Source of the DNA: Burkholderiales bacterium 70-64
GTDB taxonomy: Bacteria > Pseudomonadota > Gammaproteobacteria > Burkholderiales > Burkholderiaceae_E
Assembly: GCA_001898645.1 (NCBI GenBank)
Contig: MKUQ01000048.1
Span: forward strand, 1 to 37,542
Length of the DNA: 37,542 nucleotides
Reading direction: 5' to 3'
Part shown: positions 19,645-27,945 of the stretch, piece by piece
How positions within the stretch are numbered: the stretch's first letter is position 1
How the letters are laid out: every line of letters starts with the position of its first letter
Notes under the pieces: generated by a model
Seen by the model: the letters and a program-made list of their open reading frames with translations, nothing else
The model's database searches: none
Told to the model about the DNA's origin: nothing
Program-made: the position numbers and the translations under genes

Positions 19645-21008
19645 TGCGCCCCCCCTTTCGACTCCGCCTTGTCCGCGGAGGCGCCGCGTATGTATTTCTT
19701 CTCCTGCAGCGCTTCCATGAACGCCTCGATGCGATTGCGGACCTGGGCTTCCGAGAAATAGCGCGGATCGGCGATGTCCGATTCGAGCATCAGCACGGGC
19801 ACGCCCTCGCGGCTGAGGTGCTCGCGCAGGTCGGCGAATCCGCCCGAGTTGAGCCGGCAGCTCTTGATGGCATGCAGCACGATGCCGTCCGCGCCGAAGC
19901 GCCGGATCAGGTCGAGCTGGTTTCCGATGTCGTCCTTGCCGCCCCACCAGCCCATCGACCACTGCGGCGCCTGCCGCGGATTGCGCGCGTGGAAGTAGTC
20001 CATCAGGCACTCGGCATAGCTCTCCAGGGGTCGATCGAGGTCGTACATGCGCGAGCGATAGGTGCCCCGCGTGCCCTGCATGAACTGCGGCGTGTAGACG
20101 AAGGTGGCTCCCCAGCGCCGGAACATCTCGGGGATCTTGCGGAAGTGCGGATAACAGGGCGCGCTCATCCACAACAGCCGGAACCGCTCCTCGGGCACGG
20201 CGCCGATGCCCTTGGCGATCCTGTCGTCGAGCTCCGCCTTGACCGACTCCAGGTAGGCCACGCCCTCCGGCGTCGCCTTGTGCGTCGTCATGGCGCCCAT
20301 GTAGCCGTAGCCGTCGAGCACGGCGTCGAACGGCGAAGGCACGTGCCGCGTCTTCTCGATGATCTCGCACCAGAGCTCGCCCATGCGATTGCCCAGGACG
20401 AGGTTGCGCTTGAACCTGTCTTCGTCGAACTTGCGCCCGGTCAGCTTCTCGCACGCGTCGATGAGCTCCTCGAGCTGCCTGACCACGTAGTCGCGGTCCT
20501 GCCGATACACCTCCTCGATGTCGTAGGGGTAGCCGCCGTCCTTCTTGAGGCGCACCGGATGATCCAGCGTGAAGACGGGGCAGCCCCAGAAGTCGTGGAT
20601 GACCTCCGACCACTTGTAGTAGGTATTGCACAGCGTATCGTTCACCACCAGGTCCGGCGGCGGAACCTTGCCGAGCGGATGCTCGTTCCCGCTCAGGTAC
20701 AGGCCAACGTCCGCGGTCACGTAGGAGCAGGTGTCGGCAGAGTAGCCGTAGTCCTCCGCCTTGCGGATGAAGGGCAGCGACGCCTTCTTGGCGGCCATGT
20801 TCGCGCTGCTGATCTCCGGGTAGACGAGGTACATGTCGAATGCCCTGAGGATCTCGACCGGGCCCAGCACGAACAGGTAGCAGATCTTGCGGCCTGCCTC
20901 CTTGGCCTGCCACGCCTCGGCGAAGGCCGAGTTCACGAGGTTCTTCGAAGCCCCTCGCACGGCGTCCGCCTCGCCCTGCGCGGCTGCCGCCGGTATCGAT
21001 GTGCTCAT
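19641..21008 (-). CDS. Benzoyl-CoA reductase-like catalytic subunit (BzdO/BcrB-like)
   Basis: A 455-residue member of the 2-hydroxyacyl-CoA dehydratase D-component / benzoyl-CoA reductase catalytic family. The size equals BcrB/BzdO. Visible landmarks are [19 protein letters not shown] near residue 38, [16 protein letters not shown] near 88, [11 protein letters not shown] near 122, [10 protein letters not shown] near 285 and [12 protein letters not shown] near 390. The cysteines in these strings are candidates for [4Fe-4S] ligands. The start at 21008 overlaps the stop of the upstream subunit gene by four bases, and its own stop overlaps the next gene. The gene order (C/N, B/O, A/P, D/Q) is that of bcrCBAD and bzdNOPQ. 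The enzyme family is oxygen-sensitive, but nothing in the sequence shows when it is made. Confidence 0.83.
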   Translation of the reverse strand: MSTSIPAAAAQGEADAVRGASKNLVNSAFAEAWQAKEAGRKICYLFVLGPVEILRAFDMYLVYPEISSANMAAKKASLPFIRKAEDYGYSADTCSYVTADVGLYLSGNEHPLGKVPPPDLVVNDTLCNTYYKWSEVIHDFWGCPVFTLDHPVRLKKDGGYPYDIEEVYRQDRDYVVRQLEELIDACEKLTGRKFDEDRFKRNLVLGNRMGELWCEIIEKTRHVPSPFDAVLDGYGYMGAMTTHKATPEGVAYLESVKAELDDRIAKGIGAVPEERFRLLWMSAPCYPHFRKIPEMFRRWGATFVYTPQFMQGTRGTYRSRMYDLDRPLESYAECLMDYFHARNPRQAPQWSMGWWGGKDDIGNQLDLIRRFGADGIVLHAIKSCRLNSGGFADLREHLSREGVPVLMLESDIADPRYFSEAQVRNRIEAFMEALQEKKYIRGASADKAESKGGAQ

Positions 21009-22228
21009 CGCGCTGCCTCCGTCGTCGTGATTTCCGCTACCGGCGCCGCCACCGGATCCGGCCTCTGCTCCTGCGAATAGAACAGGATCGCCTCGGCGAA
21101 GGTCTCGGTCTGCGTGCGCACGTTGTCGAAGTCCTTCATCCGCTCCTGGAACTCCATCTGCAGGCACGACACGCCCTCCTTCTCCGCGCGCTTCAGGTGG
21201 TGGACCTGATCGTCGAGGCCCGGCTCGCAGAACTTCGCCGGACTGAGGACGATCGCCTCCGCATTCGAGGATCGGTACTTCGCCATCAGCCCGTCGGACT
21301 TGAGCCGGCGCATGTCGTGCTGCACGGAGCTGTAGGTGGAGCCGTTGCAGTAGCTCGCGGCCAGATTCAGGATCGGATCGCCGTCCTCGGGCACGTCGCC
21401 GGAGAACAGCCTCGCCCCGACCGCGAGATCGTCGTCGACGACGTAGCACGCCTCCTCGATGGCCCGCAGGAAGTCGATGGGCGGCTGCTCGCAGAATCCG
21501 CCCTCGAAGACGACGCGGATCTTGTCGAGGGGGCGCGCCTCCCTCTCGGAGGCGAGCGCGATGAACTCCCGCAGCAGCGGCAGGTGCTCCTCGACCGGCA
21601 TGAGCATGCCCGCGCGCACCAGCACGTAGCACTCCACTGCGGAGACCAGCCACGGCGACGCGCGGCGCATCTCGTAGAGCCGGCGCACCAGGCGGCGGCT
21701 CTGGTTGTAGGTCCGGATGCTGTCGCGGATCTGCTCGTCGCCGACGGCATGCCCGACCTCGGTCTCGACGAGCACGCGCAGCCGGCCGAACTCCCGCTGC
21801 AGGTACGGAACCGCGAGCCCGGTCCGCAGGTTGGCCGGCAGGTAGAGGATGTCCGTCAGCAGCCCGGGGACATTGCGCTCCATCAGCCCGGGCATGTGCC
21901 GCGCGGCATCGCAGATCGGGGTTCCGATGAAGACGTCGAGGAAGTCGAACCGGCCGCTCAGGCCCTGCTCGAGCGTCGACTTGCAGATCGAGCACATGAA
22001 CGAATACATGTGCGTATCCGCGCGCTTGAGCACGACGCGATTGCCGCCGCCGAAGATGCCGATCGGCAGCATGCCCGCCGCGTGCGCGATCTCGACCGGA
22101 AAATAGACCGGGAAGTAGCCCAGCACCTTGTTGCCCGCGCGCCTGCCTTTCCACTGCCGGCAGGCGTTCAGCGATGCGTCCTCCACCTGGTCCCGGCACT
22201 GCCCAACGATGTCGTCGATTCTGCTCAT
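21005..22228 (-). CDS. Benzoyl-CoA reductase-like catalytic subunit (BzdN/BcrC-like)
   Basis: A 407-residue protein of the same catalytic family. The segments [20 protein letters not shown] (near 33-52), [14 protein letters not shown] (near 77), [19 protein letters not shown] (near 92) and [16 protein letters not shown] (near 249), followed by YVVDDDL, agree with what I recall of Azoarcus BzdN more than with 2-hydroxyacyl-CoA dehydratase subunits. Cysteines in these segments probably hold the catalytic [4Fe-4S] cluster. The start at 22228 is preceded by GAGAGAGG. This is the first gene of a four-gene operon. Its promoter region (22229-22320) is AT-rich and carries two copies of a GGTTGAWCC-type motif. 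A database comparison would be needed to separate benzoyl-CoA, substituted aryl-CoA and other reductases. Confidence 0.85.
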   Translation of the reverse strand: MSRIDDIVGQCRDQVEDASLNACRQWKGRRAGNKVLGYFPVYFPVEIAHAAGMLPIGIFGGGNRVVLKRADTHMYSFMCSICKSTLEQGLSGRFDFLDVFIGTPICDAARHMPGLMERNVPGLLTDILYLPANLRTGLAVPYLQREFGRLRVLVETEVGHAVGDEQIRDSIRTYNQSRRLVRRLYEMRRASPWLVSAVECYVLVRAGMLMPVEEHLPLLREFIALASEREARPLDKIRVVFEGGFCEQPPIDFLRAIEEACYVVDDDLAVGARLFSGDVPEDGDPILNLAASYCNGSTYSSVQHDMRRLKSDGLMAKYRSSNAEAIVLSPAKFCEPGLDDQVHHLKRAEKEGVSCLQMEFQERMKDFDNVRTQTETFAEAILFYSQEQRPDPVAAPVAEITTTEAAR

Positions 22229-22292
22229 CAGGGTCCGCCTCTCTCCGATTGATCTGCCGATCGAAGGATCTCGGCAGCCGCTTGCCCTATTA

Positions 22293-22319
22293 TTGGTCCA
22301 ACCTTTATTTGGTTGATCC
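22293..22319. promoter_or_regulatory. Two operator-like motifs before the reductase operon
   Basis: TTGGTCCAACC at 22293-22303 (its complement is GGTTGGACCAA) and GGTTGATCC at 22311-22319, the latter followed by ATTTTATT. They lie 65-91 bases upstream of the bzdN-like start in an AT-rich gap. They match motifs at 22406 and 24822 and resemble GntR-type operators. Confidence 0.6.
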
Positions 22320-22405
22320 ATTTTATTAAAGAGATAGATCGGTGTCAACGCCGCCGCAATCCCATGACGCAATCATTGACTTTCGATCGAGCCATACCTA
22401 TCATA

Positions 22406-22418
22406 GGTTGATCCATTC
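22406..22418. promoter_or_regulatory. Operator-like motif before the second TctC gene
   Basis: GGTTGATCCATTC, followed by TATAC, about 95 bases upstream of the gene at 22513. It shares 12 bases with the copy at 22311. Confidence 0.55.
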
Positions 22419-22512
22419 TATACAACAAGAACAGTGCCACGCAGCGGCGACACGAAGCCGCAACGATCACGCAACGGGCTTCCCGAGTGCACGGACACCA
22501 AGGAGACAGGAG

Positions 22513-23478
22513 ATGGGACGATTGCTTTCGCGCATGGCGGCGCTCGCCGCATTCGCAGTGCTTGCCTCGCCTCTCGCGCAGGCGCAGGACTGGCCGTCGA
22601 AGCCGATCAGGCTGGTCGTGCCCTATCCGCCGGGCGGCACGACCGACCAGATGGCCCGCATCCTGCAGCGCCAGCTCACCGAGAGACTCGGGCAACCGAT
22701 CATCGTCGAGAACAAGGCCGGCGCCGCGGGCCTGATCGGCATCGAGACGGTCGCGCATTCCGCGCCCGACGGCTATACCCTGGCCTTCCTCAATACCGGG
22801 AACGTGATCGCGCAGGTCTTCAAGAAGGTGCCGTACGATCCGGTCAGGGACTTCCAGCCCATCTCGTTCGTGGCCACCTTTCCCCTCATCCTGTCGGTCC
22901 CCAATTCGCTGCCCGTCAACAACGTGCGGGACCTCATCGCGCTGGCGCGCACCAGGCCCGACCACATCAACTACGGCTCCACCGGAGTGGGCGGGTTCTC
23001 GCACCTCACCAGCGAGTACTTCAACGTGGCCGCCGGCATCAAGGCGACCCATGTGCCCTACAAGGGAGGCGCCCCCGGGGTCATGGCGCTTCGCTCCGGC
23101 GAGATCGAGATGATGTTCGTCACGCCGATCGACGGGGAGGCCCATCGGCGCGCCGGCGAGATCAAGTACCTCGGCCTGACCTCCACTGCGCCGAACGAGC
23201 TGCTCCCCGACGTACCTCCGATCGCCGACACGCTCCCGGGTTTCAACAGCGTGGTGTGGTTCGGAGTGCTCGCGCCGAGCGGCGTGCCGGCGAACGTGGT
23301 CGACAGACTCTCGTCGGCGATCGGTTGGGCAGTGCAGCAGCCCGACGTGAAGAGCAATTTCGCCAATCTGCGCGTGAATCCGGTCAGCAATACGCCGGGG
23401 CAGTTCCGCGACGTGATCAAGGCGGAAATCAGGCACTGGGCCGGCATCGTCAGGGAGGCGAACCTGAGCGCCGACTGA
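22513..23478 (+). CDS. Tripartite tricarboxylate transporter (Bug/TctC family) substrate-binding protein, copy 2
   Basis: Periplasmic binding protein of 321 residues. A signal peptide (residues 1-24, ending AQAQ) precedes DWPSKPIRLVVPYPPGGTTDQMAR, the ligand-carboxylate loop of the family. ENKAGAAGLIG and THVPYKGGAPG follow. The start at 22513 has AGGAGACAGGAG upstream. It is transcribed divergently from the reductase-like operon, with a shared motif in the gap. It is similar to the protein at 14021-14992 but not a recent duplicate. No membrane subunits are adjacent. Its place between the reductase and a CoA-transferase gene suggests it binds the same acid or a related one. Confidence 0.93.
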   Translation: MGRLLSRMAALAAFAVLASPLAQAQDWPSKPIRLVVPYPPGGTTDQMARILQRQLTERLGQPIIVENKAGAAGLIGIETVAHSAPDGYTLAFLNTGNVIAQVFKKVPYDPVRDFQPISFVATFPLILSVPNSLPVNNVRDLIALARTRPDHINYGSTGVGGFSHLTSEYFNVAAGIKATHVPYKGGAPGVMALRSGEIEMMFVTPIDGEAHRRAGEIKYLGLTSTAPNELLPDVPPIADTLPGFNSVVWFGVLAPSGVPANVVDRLSSAIGWAVQQPDVKSNFANLRVNPVSNTPGQFRDVIKAEIRHWAGIVREANLSAD

Positions 23479-23533
23479 CCCGTTCCCGCCGGATCGACCG
23501 GCGCCGCGGGGACATCCGCGGCGCCGGGCAAGC

Positions 23534-24766
23534 TCATTCACAACGAACGGCCGATTCCGCTTCCGCGGGCCAGATCATCGCGCCGCTGCGACCCAGGGCT
23601 GCGATCCTCTCGCCGCCATACCCGAGCAGGCCGGCCAATATCGCCGGACCGTCCTCCCCGAGCGCAGGCACCGAGTTGCGCGCGCAGGCAGCCGTGTTGG
23701 CGAAGCGGAACGCCGGATTGGGCACCTCGATCGGGCCGGCCCCGTCATCGATGATCGCCAGCGTCCCGCGCTCGCGCAGCGGCGGCAGCTGCATCGTCTC
23801 GCGCACGGTGAAATAGCGCGAGCAAGGCACGCCCGCCGCGTTCATCGCCGCCTCGCACTCGGCGGCGCTGCGCACGCCGGCCCACTCGTCCAGCAGCCGC
23901 ATCAGCTCCGACCAGTAGTGCTCGCGTGCACGGACCGTCGCGAAGCGCTCGTCGCCGATCCACTCCGGGTGACCCGTGCCGCGCGCAAGCGCCTCGAAGC
24001 TCTTCTGGCTCACCGGCGCGATCAGGAGGAAGCCGTCGCTCGCCCTGGTCGGCGTATACAGCGGCCGGCGACGCTCCGCCGGAAACTGCGCTTCCTGGCA
24101 CTCGTACACCAGCAGGCCCACCATCGCATCGAGCAGGGAAAGATCGACGCTCTCTCCCCTTCCGGTGCGCGCCACGCCCAGCAGCGCAGCCTGGATCGCG
24201 CCGAACGCGAGCGAGCCGCCGAGCACGTCGGCGACGAAGATGCCGTTCTTCATCGGGCGATCGAGGTCGCCTTCCTGGTAGTCGAGATTGGCCATGTCGT
24301 AGCCGCTCGCGGCGTGCAGCACCGGCGCATAGGCGCTGCGGCCCGCCCACGAGCCCTGCTGCCCGAAGCCGGAGATGGCGCAATACACGAGCCTCGGATT
24401 CAAGGCCGACAGTGCTTCGTAGTCGAGCCCGAATCGCTTCATCACGCCGGGACGATAGTTCTCGACGACCACGTCGCACTTGGCGGCGAGCTCGCGAACC
24501 AGCGCAACGGCTTCCGGACGTTTCAGGTCGAGAGCGATGCTCTTCTTGCCGGCGTTGAGCTGGGCGAAATAGGCGCTTCGGCCGTTGCGGCTCGGCGGCC
24601 GCGTGCGGACGAGATCGCCCTCCGGCGATTCGACCTTGATGATCTCGGCGCCCAGGTCCGCCATCAGCCGCGTGGCATAGGGGCCCGACATCATGGTGGT
24701 GAAGTCCAGCACCCGCACGCCGTCGAGAATGCCGGGCTTGGCGCAAGCGACCATCGGAGACTCCAT
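23534..24766 (-). CDS. CaiB/BaiF class III CoA-transferase, copy 2
   Basis: A 410-residue class III CoA-transferase. VLDFTTMMSGPYATRLMADLG near residue 19, VENYRPGVMKRFGLDY near 101, CAISGFGQQG near 129 and NGIFVADVLGG with Asp180 (the expected nucleophile) are all intact, so it should be active by itself. It matches copy 1 over its whole length, including the NGIFxADVLG and MKRxGLDYE segments. Two such proteins in one block could be separate enzymes or the two subunits of a heteromer, as described for succinyl-CoA:phthalate CoA-transferase. It stands alone on its strand, with a palindromic operator-like site 56-76 bases before its start. Confidence 0.9.
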   Translation of the reverse strand: MESPMVACAKPGILDGVRVLDFTTMMSGPYATRLMADLGAEIIKVESPEGDLVRTRPPSRNGRSAYFAQLNAGKKSIALDLKRPEAVALVRELAAKCDVVVENYRPGVMKRFGLDYEALSALNPRLVYCAISGFGQQGSWAGRSAYAPVLHAASGYDMANLDYQEGDLDRPMKNGIFVADVLGGSLAFGAIQAALLGVARTGRGESVDLSLLDAMVGLLVYECQEAQFPAERRRPLYTPTRASDGFLLIAPVSQKSFEALARGTGHPEWIGDERFATVRAREHYWSELMRLLDEWAGVRSAAECEAAMNAAGVPCSRYFTVRETMQLPPLRERGTLAIIDDGAGPIEVPNPAFRFANTAACARNSVPALGEDGPAILAGLLGYGGERIAALGRSGAMIWPAEAESAVRCE

Positions 24767-24821
24767 CGCGGGAGACCGGCTTGTGCCGCGGTCGGCGGCA
24801 GTCGCGCGATCTTTTTAATTA

Positions 24822-24842
24822 GGTTGAACCATTTTAAATGGT
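24822..24842. promoter_or_regulatory. Operator-like palindromes before CoA-transferase copy 2
   Basis: GGTTGAACC (24822-24830, perfect GGTT-N-AACC dyad) overlaps ACCATTTTAAATGGT (24828-24842, perfect 7+1+7 palindrome). AT-rich flanks on the minus strand (TAATTAAAAAG) could hold the promoter. GGTTGAACCATTTT is the same motif as at 22311 and 22406. Confidence 0.6.
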
Positions 24843-24896
24843 AGGGTCTCCGTGTAGCGCCTGTCAACGGCGAGCGTCCTCCTGCCCGCCGCCGGA

Positions 24897-25742
24897 TCAG
24901 CCTGCGGCCGGCCCTGCAGCGTTCTTGCGGCGCGACCGGCCAGGCAGGCGGGGAGCCGTCTTCCGTGCGGCTTCGTGCTCGCGCGGCTCGGCCTCGATGC
25001 GCGAGAGGTAGCTGCGTTGCAGGCGTTTCAGGCACGCTTCCATTTCACGGACCGCCGCATCGGCATCGCACTCCACCAGATGCTTCATGAAGCGGCGCCG
25101 GGACGGGAGCACGAAGGCGTTCTCCGAGTCGCCGATCTTCCGGATGAGATGCGCCAGCACCTCCAGCATGCCGTTCATCACGATCACCATGATGGGGTTG
25201 CCGGTCATCCGCGCGAGAATGCGGTGGAACTCGAGATGGCGCTCCGACCGCAGCGCGAAATCGCCCTGCCTGCCCGCCTCTTCCGCCAGCCGGATGTTCT
25301 CCTCGAGCTCGTCGATGCCCTGCTGCGTCGCGCGGACGCAGGCCTCCCGCACGATGATCGACTCCAGCCAGATGCGCGCCTCGGTCAGATGCGCCGGCCC
25401 GATCACGCCGAGGTGGTACATGTCGAGCAGGCCGGTGGTCACGGCCTCGCCGCCGCCCTCGCTGATGAACGCGCCGCCGGTGGCGCCCTTCTGCAGCCGG
25501 ATGAGGCCCGCGTTTTCCAGGGAACGCAGCGCTTCGCGCAGCGTGTTGCGCGAAACCCCGAACTGCTCCGACAAGGCGCGCTCCGAGGGCAACCGGCTGC
25601 CGACACGCAGCCGGCCCTCGGCGAGCTCGGTCCGGATCTGGGCGGCGATCTCCTCGAAGGCCCGGGCGGAACGTACGGCACGGAACTTGGCGTGGGGCGA
25701 AGCCGCGTCCGGATCGGAGGGGGAAGGATGGCTCTCCTGCAT
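24897..25742 (-). CDS. GntR/FadR-family (FCD domain) transcriptional regulator 2
   Basis: A 281-residue regulator. The winged helix (about 26-95) carries GSRLPSERALSEQFGVSRNTLREALRSLENAGLI-type sequence. The FCD domain (about 115-245) begins LTEARIWLESIIVREACVRAT. The tail after 245 is basic and low complexity. It is 18 bases downstream of the next regulator, so the two probably share a transcript. It is similar to regulators 1 and 3, including a GATGGAFI-type wing shared by all three. It may read one of the block's acids or CoA esters and bind the GGTTGAWCC motifs. Which regulator binds which site is unknown. Confidence 0.92.
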   Translation of the reverse strand: MQESHPSPSDPDAASPHAKFRAVRSARAFEEIAAQIRTELAEGRLRVGSRLPSERALSEQFGVSRNTLREALRSLENAGLIRLQKGATGGAFISEGGGEAVTTGLLDMYHLGVIGPAHLTEARIWLESIIVREACVRATQQGIDELEENIRLAEEAGRQGDFALRSERHLEFHRILARMTGNPIMVIVMNGMLEVLAHLIRKIGDSENAFVLPSRRRFMKHLVECDADAAVREMEACLKRLQRSYLSRIEAEPREHEAARKTAPRLPGRSRRKNAAGPAAG

Positions 25743-25760
25743 GGGGCGTTCCCGGCAGGC

Positions 25761-26576
25761 CTACGACGCAGCAGCCCTGGCCCTGGCGGGGCGAGCGGGC
25801 TTCGTGCGCGCCATGTTCTCCATGCTCTGCTCCTCGAGGTAGTCGTTGAGGAGCTTGAAATGCTGCGCCATGGCGCTGGTCGCCCGCTCGACGTCGCGGG
25901 CCCTGAGGTAGCGCAGCACGCGCCTGCGCATCTGGGGAACTTCCTTCAGCGGCTTCGGATCGATGCGCGCCAGCAGCGCCCGGACGATCTCCGAGAGCGC
26001 CTCGACCAGCATCACGATCACCTCGTTGTGCGTTGCGCGGGCAAGCAGCTGGTAGAACTGGATCACCGCGGGGCTGGTGCGCGACGCCCGGCCCTGCGCG
26101 AGCGATCGCTCGTAGCTCGTGATGTCGTCTTCGATCGCCTGCAGATCGGCCTCGGTGGCGCGCTCGCAGGCAAGCCGGATCGCCAGGTTGGTGAGCTCGA
26201 TGCGGGCCTCGGTGATGCTGGCAGTCGAAACCTGCCCGAGCGCGACCATGTCGCGCACCGCCTGCGCAATACCTGCGGAATGACCCTGCTCGATGAAATA
26301 GCCGCCGGTGGCACCCGTGCGGGTCCGGACGATGCCGGCCATCTCGAGGCTGCGCAGCGCCTCCCGCACCGTGCCGCGGCTCACCCCGAACTGCTCGGCA
26401 AGCTCGCGTTCCCCCGGCAGCCGATCGCCGGGGCCGAGCCGGCGATCGGCCACCAGCTGGCGGATCTGGTCGCAGACCTCCGTGGAGGCGCGCCGTGTGC
26501 GCACCGGGACGAATGTCGGCGACGGGCCGGCGTCCACCGGCGCCAGGACCGCCCGCTTGATTCTCGATTCAGCCAT
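25761..26576 (-). CDS. GntR/FadR-family (FCD domain) transcriptional regulator 3
   Basis: A 271-residue regulator with the GntR signature GDRLPGERELAEQFGVSRGTVREALRSLEMAGIV-type winged helix (about 30-98) and an FCD domain (about 118-250) starting ITEARIELTNLAIRLACERAT. The C-terminus ends in a Lys/Arg/Ala/Pro tail. The start at 26576 follows GAGGGGAA. In-frame codons further upstream give an unconserved extension. It is first in a two-regulator unit and closes the accessory block. Its 5' region contains AATGG-N5-CCATT at 26649-26663. Confidence 0.92.
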   Translation of the reverse strand: MAESRIKRAVLAPVDAGPSPTFVPVRTRRASTEVCDQIRQLVADRRLGPGDRLPGERELAEQFGVSRGTVREALRSLEMAGIVRTRTGATGGYFIEQGHSAGIAQAVRDMVALGQVSTASITEARIELTNLAIRLACERATEADLQAIEDDITSYERSLAQGRASRTSPAVIQFYQLLARATHNEVIVMLVEALSEIVRALLARIDPKPLKEVPQMRRRVLRYLRARDVERATSAMAQHFKLLNDYLEEQSMENMARTKPARPARARAAAS

Positions 26577-26811
26577 TTCCCCTCGTTCCGATGCACTACG
26601 CGCGCCGATCCGGCGATCCATCGACGAGCAGTTTATCAATGAACGACCAATGGCAGGACCATTCGCGCAAGCCCCCATCGGCCTCGACCGGCCGGAGGGT
26701 TCCCGGGACGACGAGCGAGCACGGACCGGACCGGAATTCGACCGCAAGAGCCGGAGTGTCTCGCGGCCGGATCGGCCCTACAGTCATGCCTATCGATAAT
26801 CGTCGACGGGA
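26577..26811. promoter_or_regulatory. Divergent region between regulator 3 and ada
   Basis: A 235-base gap. AATGG-CAGGA-CCATT at 26649-26663 is a 5-bp dyad whose right half (GGACCATTC) resembles the half-sites at 16304, 22315, 22410 and 24826, so it may be an operator for regulator 3. Near ada, CTATCGATAATCG (26790-26802) is the only AT-rich patch. No clear promoter can be assigned. Confidence 0.4.
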
Positions 26812-27942
26812 ATGACGATGAACAGGAAGACGAGAATCTTGCAGCCGCCTGCCGGCATCCGGCAGGACCCGCGCTGGGCCGCCGTGGTGGCCCGCGACCC
26901 GGCGGCCGACGGCCGCTTCGTCTACGCCGTGCGCACCACGGGGGTGTACTGCCGCCCGAGCAGCGCTTCGCGCCTGCCCAGCCCCGAGAACGTGGAGTTC
27001 TTCGACTCGGCCCAGGCCGCCGAGGCGGCCGGCTATCGCCCCAGCCGCCGCGCGGCCGGCGACCGCACCTCGAGCGCGACGCGGCATGCCGCGCTGGTGG
27101 CCGAGGCGTGCCGCCGCATCGAGGCCGCCGAGGCCATCCCCAGCCTGGACGAGCTGGCGCAGGCCGCCCGCCTGAGCCCGCATCACTTCCATCGCATCTT
27201 CAAGAGCGTCACCGGCCTCACGCCCAGGGCCTATGCGTCGGCGCACCGGGCGCAGCGAATGCGCGAGCGCCTGTCGGGGCGCGACGCATCGATCACCGAT
27301 GCGATCTACGCCGCCGGCTTCGGCTCCGGCAGCCGCTTCTACGAGGCCTCGGACCGCGTCCTGGGCATGCGGCCGAAGGACTATCGCGCCGGCGGCGCCA
27401 ACGCCGTGATCCGCTTCGCGGTCGGCCAATGCTCACTGGGCGCCATCCTGGTCGCGCAGAGCGAGCAGGGCGTCTGCGCCATCCTGCTGGGCGACGACCC
27501 GCACCAGCTGGTGCGCGACCTGCAGGACCAGTTCCCGCGCGCCGAGCTGATCGGCGGCGATGCCGCCTTCGAACGGCGGGTGGCGCAGGTGGTGGGGTTC
27601 GTCGAGGCGCCGCGGCTCGGCCTCGACCTGCCGCTGGACCTGCGGGGCACCGCGTTCCAGAAGCGCGTCTGGCAGGCCCTCAAGGACATCCCCGCCGGCA
27701 CCACGGTGAGCTACACCGACATCGCCCGGCGCATCGGGCGGCCCGAAGCGGTGCGCGCCGTGGGGCAGGCGTGCGGCGCCAACCGCCTGGCGGTGGCCAT
27801 CCCCTGCCACCGCGTGGTGCGCAGCGACGGCGACCTGGCCGGATACCGCTGGGGCGTGGAGCGCAAGCAGTCGCTGCTGGAGCGCGAGCGGCAGCAGGCC
27901 CGCGCGTCCGGCCGGACTGCGGAGGCGGCGGGCCGGCGCTGA
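26812..27942 (+). CDS. ada: Ada-type regulator / O6-methylguanine-DNA methyltransferase with altered zinc site
   Basis: A 376-residue three-part protein of alkylation repair. Residues 20-85 are the Ada N-domain, 100-195 an AraC-type helix-turn-helix, and 200-365 the methyltransferase, with the suicidal Cys332 in AIPCHRV. In E. coli Ada four cysteines (38, 42, 69, 72) bind zinc, and Cys38 accepts methyl from phosphotriesters. Here Cys47 (YCRPSS) matches Cys38, but the other three positions are Ser51, Ser78 and Ala81. The domain otherwise aligns well (FVYAVRTTGVYCRPS, ENVEFF, EAAGYRP). Repair of O6-methylguanine should work, while metal-dependent phosphotriester sensing probably does not. The start at 26812 has only a weak GGGA upstream, and ATG at 26818 is an alternative. 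Confidence 0.92.
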   Translation: MTMNRKTRILQPPAGIRQDPRWAAVVARDPAADGRFVYAVRTTGVYCRPSSASRLPSPENVEFFDSAQAAEAAGYRPSRRAAGDRTSSATRHAALVAEACRRIEAAEAIPSLDELAQAARLSPHHFHRIFKSVTGLTPRAYASAHRAQRMRERLSGRDASITDAIYAAGFGSGSRFYEASDRVLGMRPKDYRAGGANAVIRFAVGQCSLGAILVAQSEQGVCAILLGDDPHQLVRDLQDQFPRAELIGGDAAFERRVAQVVGFVEAPRLGLDLPLDLRGTAFQKRVWQALKDIPAGTTVSYTDIARRIGRPEAVRAVGQACGANRLAVAIPCHRVVRSDGDLAGYRWGVERKQSLLERERQQARASGRTAEAAGRR

Positions 27943-27945
27943 CGT

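Noticed and set aside
17979-22228. Reading the four-gene set as a 2-hydroxyacyl-CoA dehydratase (HadBC/FldBC with activator)
   Set aside because: Such systems have one activator ATPase; here two non-identical ATPases are adjacent, and the subunit order, sizes and BzdN-like segments fit benzoyl-CoA reductase better. Not fully excluded without a phylogeny.
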